DNA of 64,000 nucleotides from Nipponacmea schrenckii (Eukaryota > Mollusca > Gastropoda > Lottiidae): contig JAUJPP010000005.1 in NCBI GenBank assembly GCA_030562195.1, positions 37,745,106-37,809,105 on the forward strand. The letters run 5' to 3'. Below the pieces are notes generated by a model, which did not search any database, was not told the DNA's origin, and saw only the letters and a program-made list of their open reading frames with translations. Shown piece by piece: positions 50,131 through 61,700 of this stretch (position 1 is the first letter of the stretch; each line of letters opens with the position of its first letter). The translations under genes were made by a program, and so were the position numbers.

Positions 50131-53100
50131 ATGATGCAGGATTATAAACGTGATATCCTACGCACACAACGGGAAAATATCGGCAAATCTATCTCTGACA
50201 TTGATTCAGTGGTGACTAAGTTAACAGATTATAAAGTCATCACACGCTACACGGAAGAAGAAATTTTGGTAAATTAAATTTTTTATACACAATGTATTTC
50301 CTTTAATGTGATAATAGGTCCTCGGATGAACATAAATTTAAAAATTTTGAACTTGGCCAATAAGAGATCTATTCATCAGTAAATATTCTTGCTGCCATAA
50401 ATTACATCAAAAAAAGAAAACAAATATTCAAAAGACTAAGTAATTATATATAAAGATGCATTTGATTAATTAAAAATGCTTAATAAATTGATTAGGCGTT
50501 TTTGATTTAGTGTTGTGAGTTTTCCAGACTTTAAGGGATTATGTTACTTTATGACACCAAGTAAGTTAATGATGAATATATATATTTACTCATATTTACC
50601 ATTCTTAGCTAAAATTTCACTATTTCACTATTATTCTGCCAGTATATATAATTCTAAATCATAGCTGCCAGAAGGCGTATATTATCTTGCCTGGCAAGCT
50701 ATCTTACCTTGTTCTAAGTGACCGTATGGGCCTTGCTAGGATAGTAGCCTTTTCCAAAATGTTTTGCTTTTTCAATATTTTTTTCAATTGAAGGCCAACC
50801 GAACCAGCATACAGAAATGCCGTGAATTATTGAATGTTTTACCAAAGAGAGGTGACACAGCTTTTGAGATGTTCTATAAAGTTTTAATAGAATGTGAAGA
50901 GTCTACAGCAGCAGGGTATCTTCAAGTAAAACAAGAACATCGGTTACCATTAGGTATATTCTCGTTCAATAAATTAAACAGATACTTGCACATGTTCAAG
51001 CCAGGGTCATCTATAGCTGATTGTGGCCAATTATGAGCAATTGATTTTCTTTGTAACTTTTGCATTCCTTGGATCAAAAGCTTGATACTGTGTCTGTTCT
51101 TCAATAATTATTAAGGTTTAGGTAAACTTGATTTTCTATGAAAGAATGCTGTGAGAATTAAAGAATTTGTGTATTATGATAAGGAAATAATAAGGGATTC
51201 ACTTGACCTGTTGAGTTTTTGATTCATTAGTTTTACAGAATTCCATTGTTATTTATGGTTAAGGATATTATGAGTGAAATTCTATTGAAATATATTTCAG
51301 TTTTATTGTTTGTATCTCATATAACAGTCTCAATATTGCCTGAAATTTATATTTATAGTATTTCCTGACCCAGCTGATGATTCAAAGATTGTTGATGTAA
51401 AGAAATGTATTGCCAGGAATGGTGACCCAGTTTATGAAAAGTATAAAGGATGTATGACTGATAGTGAGGTGGGTCAAATTGTCAACTTGACAATGCAACT
51501 AGTACTACTACCGTAGCTGTCGCGAAATATATCGTGATTGTTAGTTTACAAATGTTTGATAACGTCATATGATCCATGACGTTATCTCTAAGGTTGAAAT
51601 TAGAATAAACAATAAATTCGATTTATTACATCAAGGCCGATTAGCCTATATCTGTTAAAAATCTCCGATTAATTCGAACTGAAATTCAATAATCTTTATT
51701 TGTGTATTTGTTAAATGACAGTTTAGAGGATTTATTTAATGCATGTAGCTAATAGTGACATTTTATATTACTGATTAACTTTGTTCCATAATTGACTATT
51801 TCGTGCCCTGGAGAATGTCGCGAAATATAACGTGATTGTTAGTTAACAAATGTTTGATAACGTCATATGATCCATGACGTTATCTCTACGGTTGAATTTA
51901 GAATAAACGATAAAATCGATTAAGATAGACATGTTTCTTATTCTCCATCATTCACATTAGTAGCTAGCCCTGTTGGTGTTCAATCACTGAACCAATGGCT
52001 CTGCCAGTCCAATTTTTTTACGCCTACATTATAATGTGGTTGTGTATTGTTGTCACCCCTGTCTTTAGGTCTGTCCATCGAACCACAATTGGCTTGTGAA
52101 CTTTATAGAGGCCACAGTTTTCATCAGATTTGAATGAAATTCTATGTGATCATTTATATTAATGTGATCTTGGATTAGGCCCAAATATTCTGTGTTTAAA
52201 CAGAAATACATTTTAAAGTGGGCGAATCTTGGCAACAACTCGTTTTTTATTTGTGACTTTTTTATTTACATTGTTATCTCTATTTAGAGCTGTCTAGTAA
52301 TAACCTTGTCTTGATTGAAGAAAATTGTGGAATATTGAAAAAAAAGAGCAATATTACAGCCTCTTTTGAGTGACTATCCCAAAATTCCTTATTCTATCTA
52401 GAAAGGAGTTTTACATCATGACACTTTTCTATTGGTTAAAAAAATATTGGAATGGACCTAGAAAACTATTTAGATTACAATGTAAAATACAAAATAAAAA
52501 TATGAAATTATATGACAATTTCTAATAAGACAAGTCAACTGCACTAGTTTTTGTAACAGGTGTTGATAAAGGATAACCCCTGAAGACAACTTTCATATTT
52601 TAACTAGGATTTTATGATTAATCAAAGCTAACCATATAATTTTTGATTATGAATTATGACACTATTTAAATATGACTTATATCATACAAGGTTAAAAAAG
52701 ATATATGATATCTTGTTGTCTAGTACGATTCTTATACATACCCTCTTGTCTGCTGCTTTTGTTTTGTTGTTCTGTCAACTGATATGCTTGAAATATTGCA
52801 GGTTTACCCAATGAATTCAAACCCTCGTGGACACTGTGTTGTGATAAATAATCAGAAATTTAATGAAGGCACAAAACTTGATTATAGAGATGGCTCTGAA
52901 AAGGATGTGGACTCTTTGAAGAAACTTTTCACACAGTTACATTTTTTAATTGAAGTGAAAGATAACCTAACTGCTAAGGTAAAAGAATTGTTCATTGACT
53001 TCATGTGCTAAGTGACAGTACTGCATAAATATCCTTAAACCTTGACTTTAAAATTTGATATGAAATATTTGAAAAGTTATAGTTAATCCCTAAAATTATT

Positions 53101-55772
53101 AAAATATAATAATCATTTCAATAAATAATTGGATTAAATGGATTTTATGTGAGTTGATAGCATCAATTTGCACCATTCAATTTTCTATCAGACATCTGTG
53201 GTTCCTGCAATTCCATTAGAATCTGTTTTATGATGTCCCAAATATGTTGGTATCACAAGGACTTTATGATTAGTCATGTCATCACACACTTTGTTTTAGA
53301 TTAATGTTTTCAGTATACCTGATACACATTTTTTTTTTTAGCAAACCTCTTGACAATGCCTTTTATCTTATAATTATAGAATATACATGTATATCATTTG
53401 TATTTAAACACAAATATTGTTTTTGTAAACATCAACCAATTATTGAAATTAGTTTGCATTTATAAAATTATATACATTTTTAGCAAATAAAAGACCTGGT
53501 AAAAGACTATAAAGAACTGGACCATTCCAATTATAATTGTTTTGTGTTTGTGATTTTATCTCATGGTTCCCATGGTAATATTTACGGAAAAGATGGCGAA
53601 CGGGTGGCCATCCAGGAAATAGTTTTTAGTTTTGATTCAATTGAGTGCCAAAGCTTGTGTGGAAAACCAAAACTGTTTTTTGTTCAAGCTTGTCAGGGAG
53701 GTGAGAATTAGTGTATTTTTATATTAGCCTATATTCTACGCTATAGCAATCTAGTGTTAGATTTACCAGGTACATCATCAGAAAAACTTGAATAATTAAG
53801 GTACAGAAATTGTGAGGTTAAAATCAATAGCATGTTTTGTTGAAAAAGCATGAAGTACTTGAATCTAATTTGAGAAACCAGATATTTACACAAAAGTTCT
53901 CATATTATTCTCTTGAATTAGCCACTATTTTGAATTGTTTAGCAGCTACAACATATGAAAGTTATCTCTGATATAGCTAAATTATTGGATATTAATTAAG
54001 TTACTTACTTGTGGAATTTATTTTTGTTCACCAACAATTAACTTTTTCTCGTTGATTTTGTGATGCACTGTATCCTGGTTCATGCTCCAACCTGGTATTT
54101 TGTCAGTGTGATGCAAGCGGAATAGTTAATGTCATTCAAATGTGATAATAAAAAACATAGTTCTAGTTGCCTAAAGCCTTTGATTAAATTTTTCCCTGAA
54201 TTTGCATTGAAAAATATTTCTGAATTCTGAATGGCAGTTTCCTGTCATCATTAGTCCAAACTTAAAATGCCATATATTTTATCACTAGACATGAAGGATT
54301 GGGGAACACAAAATAGCCAGAAACTAACACAAAAAGACATAGATGAAATAGTTGATATTTCTAATAAGTTGGATGATCTACATTTACATCAGACTGTTGA
54401 TAAAGTAGATGCAAACTTATCTAATACTGCTAGAGGAGCTGACATGTTTATTGCCATGGCAACAAGTCCAGGTAATTGTAAAGTCTGTGACAAATCAACA
54501 CAATTTATTTATTTATTAAAAAATCAAAATAGCACCTTAAATTGAACTAGAAAGTTAATTACTAGAACATAATTTATTTTATCTTACACGAATCATCTTC
54601 AATCTGTTGTTTTTTTTATTTCTTTCTTCATCAGCTAGTGGTTATTTTATCAGTTCTTTGGTCTAGATCAGGGGTTTGCAACCTTGGGGGACATCAGAAA
54701 CTTTTTGGGGACGCAAACATCATATAATCGCAAAAGAAAAAAATGTCTGTGAACATGTTATGGTTTAAGATTTAATGCAAGGCCGTGCCGGGTGTAATTT
54801 ATTTATACAATATGATTATATGAAGATAGTTTAATGAATTTTTATATATTCTATTCGACAGTTATTGAAAGGCAATATCTGAAATGAAATGGGGACACAA
54901 ACTTTTCGTTAACCAAAAAATGGGGTTATAGCTGTAAAAGGTTGAATACCCTGGTCTATAGTCATGGTAATAATTAAAATGTTCCAGACCATTAGTTAGT
55001 TTCCAGTAAGTGTGTCTATGAGGTATCTCATAAGACATGATAAAAGTTGAAGTGTCTGGTTATTATCAAGTAAACCAGTTTCTCCCTACGTGAGATATTA
55101 CTGCTGTAAAAGGTTTTGTGTTTTATATTACAGGTTATGTATCTTGGCGAAATATTAATATTGGAACCTGGTTTATTCAAGCAGTGGTTTATGCCTTTAA
55201 ATATTGGGCTCATAGTCAGGAACTAGTGAACCTAATGACTAAGGTATATTAAACAACCTCTTGGACTAATGAAGAATGTATTGTGCAAGGAGGGAAATTT
55301 GCATTGGCTGAAACATTTTTTGGGATTTTCAAATTTGAAGGGACCTTTAAAGATCACAGTTTGTATGTAGCATACAGGTCATAGGACCTGTCAAAGACAA
55401 GAAAATTTAAGCTTTTTGATCTGCAACATCGACAAGGGTAGCTGGTTTGGCAAAGCTGAAGGACCTATTCTTGAGTATAATCCCAGCACAACAAATTTAG
55501 CTAATTGTACAAACACATGTTCAGAAGAAAAATTAGTCACTCAAATTTACTTCCAGGTGAATAATTTAGTTCAAATTGCTGAAACCCGTGTAGATCGTAA
55601 TAAACAAAGTCCTGAATGGAGGTCATCATTAGGGAAAAGTCTGTATTTTTTTCCTGGTCTGGCTCAAGAAGTTGCCCAACCAATTGTTTCCACAAATCAA
55701 ATGCAACCAATGGATAAGTCAGAAAAATCAGCTACTGTTGTTAATCCAACTGGATTTCTAGGAACAGGATAA
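50131..55772 (+). CDS. CARD-containing caspase, copy 1 (initiator type), 8 coding exons
   Basis: Exons: 50131-50268, 50794-50953, 51359-51468, 52802-52978, 53484-53700, 54289-54471, 55134-55243, 55557-55772; all GT-AG, phases consistent, 1311 nt = 436 residues. Residues ~1-99 form a CARD: helices run from [15 protein letters not shown], and [16 protein letters not shown] is the CARD signature also seen in caspase-2 and -9. The p20 part has GHCVVINN (~146), the substrate-binding Arg in YRDGSEKD (R165), catalytic His222 in LSHGSHG and Cys265 in QACQG. An inter-domain linker (~268-320) is rich in Asp, and the p10 part has [14 protein letters not shown] (~329-342). It is a cysteine protease cutting after Asp, recruited through the CARD to an apoptosome- or inflammasome-like platform. 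QACQG is typical of caspase-8/10, so neither vertebrate name is given. The ATG directly follows an acceptor, implying a 5' UTR intron. Confidence 0.92.
50310..50645 (+). mobile_element. MITE-like element (family A) in caspase copy 1 intron 1
   Basis: It contains AACTTGGCCAATAAGAGATC + TATTCATCAGTAAATATTC and TTGCTGCCATAAATTACATC, as in the other family A copies. The terminal repeats are worn (CTTTAATGTGATAATAGG at the left). It is followed directly by a phrase CTGCCAGAAGGCGTATATTA + TCTTGCCTGGCAAGC that also occurs inverted near 60.1 kb. Confidence 0.6.
51518..51625. repeat. ~107-bp direct repeat, copy 1, with internal inverted repeat
   Basis: It starts TGTCGCGAAATATATCGTG and contains GATAACGTCAT (51558-51568) / ATGACGTTATC (51576-51586), an 11-bp perfect inverted repeat with a 7-bp loop. 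The second copy is at 51816-51922. Both lie in caspase copy 1 intron 3, in an insertion missing from the other caspase copy. Confidence 0.8.
51816..51922. repeat. ~107-bp direct repeat, copy 2
   Basis: TGTCGCGAAATATAACGTG through AGAATAAACGATAAAATCG matches 51518-51625 with few changes, including the complete GATAACGTCAT/ATGACGTTATC inverted repeat. The two copies start 298 bp apart and may be the ends of one element. Confidence 0.8.
52012..52265. mobile_element. Fragment of a repeat family with TACGCC..ACAT ends
   Basis: It starts TTTTTTTACGCCTACATTAT, close to the inverted right end GGGCGTATAAAAAT of the 60-62 kb element, and continues with CCCTGTCTTTAGGTCTGTCC and CATCAGATTTGAATGAAATT + CTATGTGATCATT, a phrase also found inverted in an espin intron (~38.05 kb). 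It lies in caspase copy 1 intron 3. Confidence 0.5.
54669..54953. mobile_element. hAT-like MITE in caspase copy 1 intron 6
   Basis: The left end CAGGGGTTTGCAACCTT (54669-54685) and the right end AAAGGTTGAATACCCTG (54937-54953) are imperfect inverted repeats that fit the hAT consensus CAGGGGTTC..AACC. Flanking 8-mers GTCTAGAT and GTCTATAG share the first five bases, consistent with a decayed 8-bp target-site duplication. It is 285 bp and non-coding. The corresponding intron of the other caspase copy is only 143 bases and lacks it. Confidence 0.8.
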
Positions 55773-55920
55773 TTATTCAAGTGGATTTCATAATTTGTAC
55801 CAAACTTTTTGTTGCAATTTTTCCACAAAGATATTTTGTAATTTTACAATGCCTGGAATATTGAATCACTTAACTGTTTGAAATAATAATAAATTCCTTT
55901 TATAATCACATAACAATAAA
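55773..55920 (+). terminator. Caspase copy 1 3' UTR with poly(A) signals
   Basis: AATAAA occurs at 55888-55893 and again at 55915-55920, 116 and 143 bases after the stop codon. Either is a plausible polyadenylation signal. Confidence 0.5.
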
Positions 55921-58528
55921 AAAAAAACATTCTTATTTATAGTTGTAATGAAGGTATCAAAAAACAAATGCTTTAACTAGACTATCATTATTTCTGTTGA
56001 TTGATACATATTTAAAACTTTGTCTTTATAATGAGGACCTTTTGAGGATCATTAAATAAAATAATTTTTTTGTTGTTGTTTGCTTAGCCTTTATTTCATC
56101 GAGTTAAAAATATTGATTTCTTTTCTATCAAGATATAATGTTTTACAAAGCAACTGTTTACTATGTCATATCGTTGATGCCTGTCAACAAAAACCAACAG
56201 AAAAAGGGGAGCAACTCTAAATAGGACTTTTGTTCCTTTAATCCATCAAGCAATCTGACTAGAGATTAGAAGCTGTATAACATTATTTCTTTCCTGGAGT
56301 GCTTTTTGATGAATTCTCAGCCTTTTCTATTGTCCACATACAAATATTTAATACTCAATATGATAGAAACTATAGTATTTGACTTAAATGCAAAAAGAAA
56401 TTAGAAATACATAACAATCAAACCAGCTTAAAGATTCCAGATGTGATCCCCGTCAATCGAAATCAAAAACCACCATAATTTTTTACACTTACAGTTGAGG
56501 ATGTTTTGTTGGATGGAACTTCCAAAAATAGTATCAGTGCTTATTGGTATTAATCTTGAATTGATCTTTTTTCTTATGATCCCAAAAGAATTAACGGGCA
56601 AAAGGTATTAAATAGCCTTAAAATGTGTGGCAAATGTCGACATCCACAAAGAGTGCTGTCTTCAGCTCTAGTATACCATTATCGATTTCATACCGACTGC
56701 CGTACAATAGGAAGTCAGCGTCGACTCCATATGGAGTCCATATGGCATAAGTGGACAAATGTAAATGTGTAAAAATTCACTAATTGCTAAGTGATTTTGG
56801 ATAGGATTTTCAGTTTTTATACGCCCACATATTAATTAACGGAGTCAGAAACTACAACAAAAAAGAAGTAAGAAATATAATAGCATGGATAACAACTTCT
56901 GATCCAAGATAACCAAATTTACTTAAATTATTACAAGATGCTAGAACAAGGATGAAAAAAAAAAAATTATAGCAGAAAAAAGAAATAGCACCATTGGCAA
57001 CATTTTTGAAAATGAAAAATACTTTGTTATACAATACAGCTGGTCAAGTTCCCCGAATAATCTGTCTTCACAAAGAATTGCAAGAAAATTTTTTAACTGT
57101 CTTTACAAATGATTCAGTCTATACCCGAAATAAAAATCTGAATGATATCTTAGACCCCTCCTTAAGTAGATTCATAAAACTTATTTAAATTCATAAAGGT
57201 TATTTATGTTATAGCTTACCATTGGAAAAATTCCTCATTTTACTAAACCTTATCCTTCTTTCATTTAAGTCATTTTCTAGGAAAAATCTCTCAGTTCCAT
57301 AAATAAAAATGTTATTATTGTTACCATGGTTATTAATGTTCCTATGGGAACCAGTATTACTCATATCTATTTCAGATTTAGAAGCTTGTGAACCTTGTTT
57401 TTAATATTTCATATTTTTCAAACTTACTTCACAAACAATACTCTCTCACAAGAGGTTACGCCTACATATACCTGCGCCTGTGCTTTCGTAACATTACTTA
57501 ACCGTAGGCCTAATGATACAACCCACAATTCCTTACTGCCCAAACTAGAGACCAACATAACTGGGGATGTAGAGCTTGCACTACAAGAAGACCACTGAGG
57601 AACCATTGAAACTACAAATTCCATTAGAAACAAAGACTCTAAAACTTCAAATGTTTCCTGCGAGTCCTGTTACGTAGTTTATTCTTTGACGTCCTTTTCT
57701 TGCTGTAGTATGCAATATTTTCTACAAACTACCACTGCTTTCAGCATTTGGCTGAACAAACACATTAAACTCAACATAGCAGGTAAAGCACCTAGAATAG
57801 CACTTCATTTTTATACACCCCTGTCTGTAGGTCCATTAACATTGTTGTGGAAACAATAGAAGCATTTTGATGAAAATATGTTTTTTTGGAGAAATTAATA
57901 GTGTACTTTGACAGAAATTTTATTCTTTAAAGCCACATATTAATGTGAGCGTATATAGCCACCGCTCGTGTGTCTGACCTTCCCAAATTGTTGGTGATAG
58001 AGAGCTGGTTTCTTAATGGATATGGACGAAACTTAGTGGGAGTCTTTTTAATCACCTAAGGATGAACCCTATCAAATGTGAAAATGAAATGACATGAATG
58101 GAGTTTTAGGTCCAATCAGACCAATCAATATTGAACTAACGCACATTTATTCAGTTGACAAACCAACATCGAGACACCCATCACATTGTTTCAGAAGCCA
58201 AGTAGACAGAAGGGTTAGCATAGCCCCTTTCCTCTATAATTTGACTAATTTGATTTTAAATATGTATTAAATTATAATCATTTATAAATATACCACAAAT
58301 GTTGCTGCAACCATTACAGTTTCTGCACAGTACGCAACAAAAGTCATATTTTTTCAAAATTATGGAAACAATGCAATAAAGCAGTGTGTTTGATAATAAC
58401 AAATGCACTAAAATAAGAAGGTGAAGTCACACGATTAGAGACTTTAAAGCGTCCTGTGTGGGCTTGGGATCATTGATCAATAAACAAGATAAATCAACTC
58501 ATAAATATGGTTTAATGATATGATTTCA
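55921..58528. other. Spacer between the inverted caspase copies
   Basis: About 2.6 kb that is not shared by the two copies. It holds a few exon-like plus-strand fragments (see the 56495, 56994 and 58560 segments), fragments of the TACGCCCACAT repeat family (56815-56845, 57810-57960) and a weak GGAGTTTTA repeat core (~58100). No complete gene recognised. Confidence 0.45.
56495..56604 (+). pseudogene. Exon-like fragment with a hydrophobic helix (uncertain)
   Basis: It is flanked by an acceptor-like ACTTACAG (ending 56494) and a donor-like AAAAG/GTATTA. One frame reads LRMFCWMELPKIVSVLIG + INLELIFFLMIPKELTGK, containing a ~20-residue hydrophobic stretch that could be a membrane helix. I see no match to a named family. 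It may be chance; listed because similar fragments follow on the same strand. Confidence 0.15.
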
Positions 58529-58534
58529 TTTATT
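58529..58534 (-). terminator. Candidate poly(A) signal of caspase copy 2
   Basis: TTTATT on the plus strand is AATAAA on the minus strand, 174 bases downstream of the copy 2 stop codon. Confidence 0.4.
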
Positions 58535-58559
58535 CATCTGTCATCAATTTTTCATGAAG

Positions 58560-58696
58560 ATTATAGAATAAATTCCACAACAATTTACCATGTTCCGAAC
58601 AGTCTACTACTGTCAGCAGCATTACAGTCATTATTAAATAGTACCGTCACAAAAAACCTAGACTCTCATGTATATATTGCAATATATTCAATTAAG
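58560..58696 (+). pseudogene. Exon-like fragment resembling the end of an ABCA first extracellular domain (uncertain)
   Basis: The frame ending at a donor-like ATTAAG/GTAAAT (58697) reads YRINSTTIYHVPNSLLLSA + ALQSLLN. ABCA transporters end their first extracellular domain with a pattern like (Y/F)N.(T/S)..H..P..LN...NALL just before helix 2, and this fragment resembles it. The next plus-strand sequence is antisense to caspase copy 2, so the gene would be broken or would host the caspase in an intron. Recognised by pattern only. Confidence 0.2.
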
Positions 58697-58707
58697 GTAA
58701 ATGAATT

Positions 58708-61700
58708 TTACCAAGATCCAGTTGGATTAACAACAGTAGCTGATTTTTCTGACTGATCCATTGGTTGAAGTTGATTTGTGGAAACAATTGGTTGGGCAAC
58801 TTCTTGAGCCAGACCAGGAAAAAAATACAGACTTTTCCCTAATGATGACCTCCATTCAGGACTTTGTTTATTACAATCAATGTCTGTTTCAGCTTTTTGA
58901 ACTAAATTATTCACCTGCAAATAAATTTGAGTGACCAATTTTTGTTCAAATATTAAATTTGTTGTGCTGTGATTATACTCAAGAGTAGGTCCTTCAGCTT
59001 TGCCAAACCAGCTACCCTTGATGTTTCAGATCAAAAAGCTTAAATTTTCTTGTCTTTGACAGGTCCTATGACCTGTATGCTACATACAAACTGTGATCTT
59101 TAAAGGTCCCTTCAAATTTGAAAATACAAAATGTAAATGCCAATGCAAATTTCCCTCCTTGCACAATACATTCTTCATTAGTCCAAGAGGTTGTTTAATA
59201 TACCTTAGTCATTAGGTTCACTAGTTCCTGACTATGAGCCCAATATTTAAAAGCATAAACCACTGCTTGAATAAACCAGGTTCCAATATTAATATTTCGC
59301 CAAGATACATAACCTGTAATATAAAACACAAAACCTTTTACAGCAGTAATATCTCACTTGGGGAGAAAAGGTTTACTTGATAATAATGGGAAATTTTGAA
59401 CTTTGAAATTTTTATCCATTTTTAGATCATTTTATCATCCTGAGAATGGTATTTACCTGGACTTGTTGCCATGGCGATAAACATATCAGCTCTTCTGGCA
59501 GAATTGGACGAGTCTGAATCTACTTTTTCAAGTTGCCTATTTAAACATAGCTCATCCAACTTTTGAGAAATTTCATCTACATCCTCCTTGTCTTGTTGTG
59601 TTATTTCCTGGCTATTTTTTGTTCCGCCATCTCTATTGTCTATTAAAGGAATAAAAGGTTTTAGAATTAACATAAACTTTGAAAATATTAAACTTGGACA
59701 ATAAGAGCTCTATTCATCAGTAATATACCTGCTGCCATAAACAACATAAAAAATAAATAAATATCCAAAAAACTAAGTAATTATACATAAAGATTTAAAT
59801 TTAATAAATTGATTAAGCGCTTTTTCAGACTTTGTGGGATTCTGTTACTTTATGACACCAGGTGAGTAGATGCTCATATTGACAATTCTTGAGAATTAAA
59901 ATTTTATGTCGGGTCTAATGATAGCTTGCCAGTCACAATTACAATTCTTCTTTTACCAATAATAAAGTTGAAATTGAAATTTTACTATTCCTTGCAAGAA
60001 ATGTGCGTAATTATGTAAGTTTTATCGTGTTTTTTTCTGCTTACTAGTAGGTTTTGAAACTGTTACAATTTATAAGAAGATAGCTTGCCAGGCAAGGTAA
60101 TATACGCCCACTGGCAGCATTTATTTCAAATAAAAACTTTTCAGTAAGGTTACAATAAGTGGAATGAATTATTCAACCTACCAACCTATTTTATTCTAGG
60201 GTCTCTAGTTTCATTAAAAACTGTCAAGAATTGTACCTAATAACAACTCATTAAATATTTTTCGGTATTTTTATGATTTGCAATAGGGTTCACCCTTAAT
60301 AATATTTTGATATTTTTAATTCTTAATAAGGCTCATCCTTGGTTGATATTAAACAATTTCAGCGAGTTTTGTCAAAAAGGAATGTTTAGAGTGTTCACAA
60401 GCCAAAAATACTAAAGCCAAGTTTCATCAAAATCCATTCAAAATTGTTCAAAATTTTTCGATTTTCAATAGGGTTCATCCTTGGGAGACAACAAATACTC
60501 CAGCCAAGTTACATCAAAATCCATTAAAAATTGTTTTTTCTAGAGTGTTTACAAGCTAAAATTGAACGCGTTTTCAAGAACAAGGGCTATAACTTACACT
60601 AAATATATTTCTATTTATTTGATTTATAATAGGGTTCATCCTTGGGTAAAAACAAATACTCAAGCCAAAGTTAATCAAAATCCATTAAGAATAGTTCTTT
60701 CTAGAGTGTTTACAAGCTAAAATTGAATGCGTTTTCAAGAACAAGGGCAGTAACTCATACTAAAAAATTTTTCAATTTAGCTGATTTTCAATAGGGTTCA
60801 TCCTTGAGTTATAACACACTCTCACACCAAGTTTCATCGAAATCCATCAAGAATTGTGCCATGTAGAGTGTTTACGAGACAAAAATCGAACGCGTTTAAA
60901 AGAACAAGGGCAATAATTCATATTAGATATATTTTGATATTTTTAATTTTCAATTAGGCTCATCCCTTGCGATATCCAACAATTTCAGTGAGTTTTGTCA
61001 ACATAGGTCATGAATTGTACCTTCTAGAGTGTTTATTAGCCAAAAAGTTAAACCCGTTTTCAAACACAAGGGCAATAACTGACACTAAATATATTTCGAT
61101 TTATTTGATTTTCAATAAGGTTCATCCTTGGGTAAAAACAAATACTCAAGCCAAGTTTTATCAAAATCCATTAAGAATTGTTCTTTCTAGAGTGCTTACA
61201 AGCTAAAATTGAACGCGTTTTCAAACATAGGGCAATAACTGATACTAAATATTTTTCGATTTAAATGAATTTCAATAGGGTGATTGGTGATTACAAATAC
61301 TCATGCCAAGTTATGTCAAAATCGCTCAAGAATTGTGACTTGTAGAGTGTTTACAAGGCAAAAATCCAACACATTTTATAGAACAAGGGCAATAATTCCT
61401 ATTAAATATATTTCGATATTTGCTATTTTCAAAAGGGTTCATTCTTGGGTGATATTAAACAATTTCAGCAAGTTTTGTCAAATTCGGTCATTAACTGTGC
61501 TTTGTAGAGTGTTTACAAGCTAAAAATTGAACGCGTTTTCAAAAACAAGGGCAATAACTGATATTAATTTTTTTTCGATTTGACTGGTTTCCAATAGGCT
61601 TCATCCTTGGGTGATAACAAATACTCAGGCCAAGTTTCATTAAAATCCATTAAAAATTGTTCTCTCAAGAGTGTTTACAAGCTAAAATTGAACGCGTTTT

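Noticed and set aside
50954..51036. Extension of caspase exon 2 to the stop at 51036
   Set aside because: A donor at 50954 (TTAG/GTATAT) gives the correct phase into exon 3, and the CARD ends just before it. Read-through would give a CARD-only protein; it could exist as an isoform but nothing here shows it.
57424..57633. Minus-strand open frame in the spacer as a gene
   Set aside because: Both strands are open here, no domain is recognisable and no splice phase links it to another exon.
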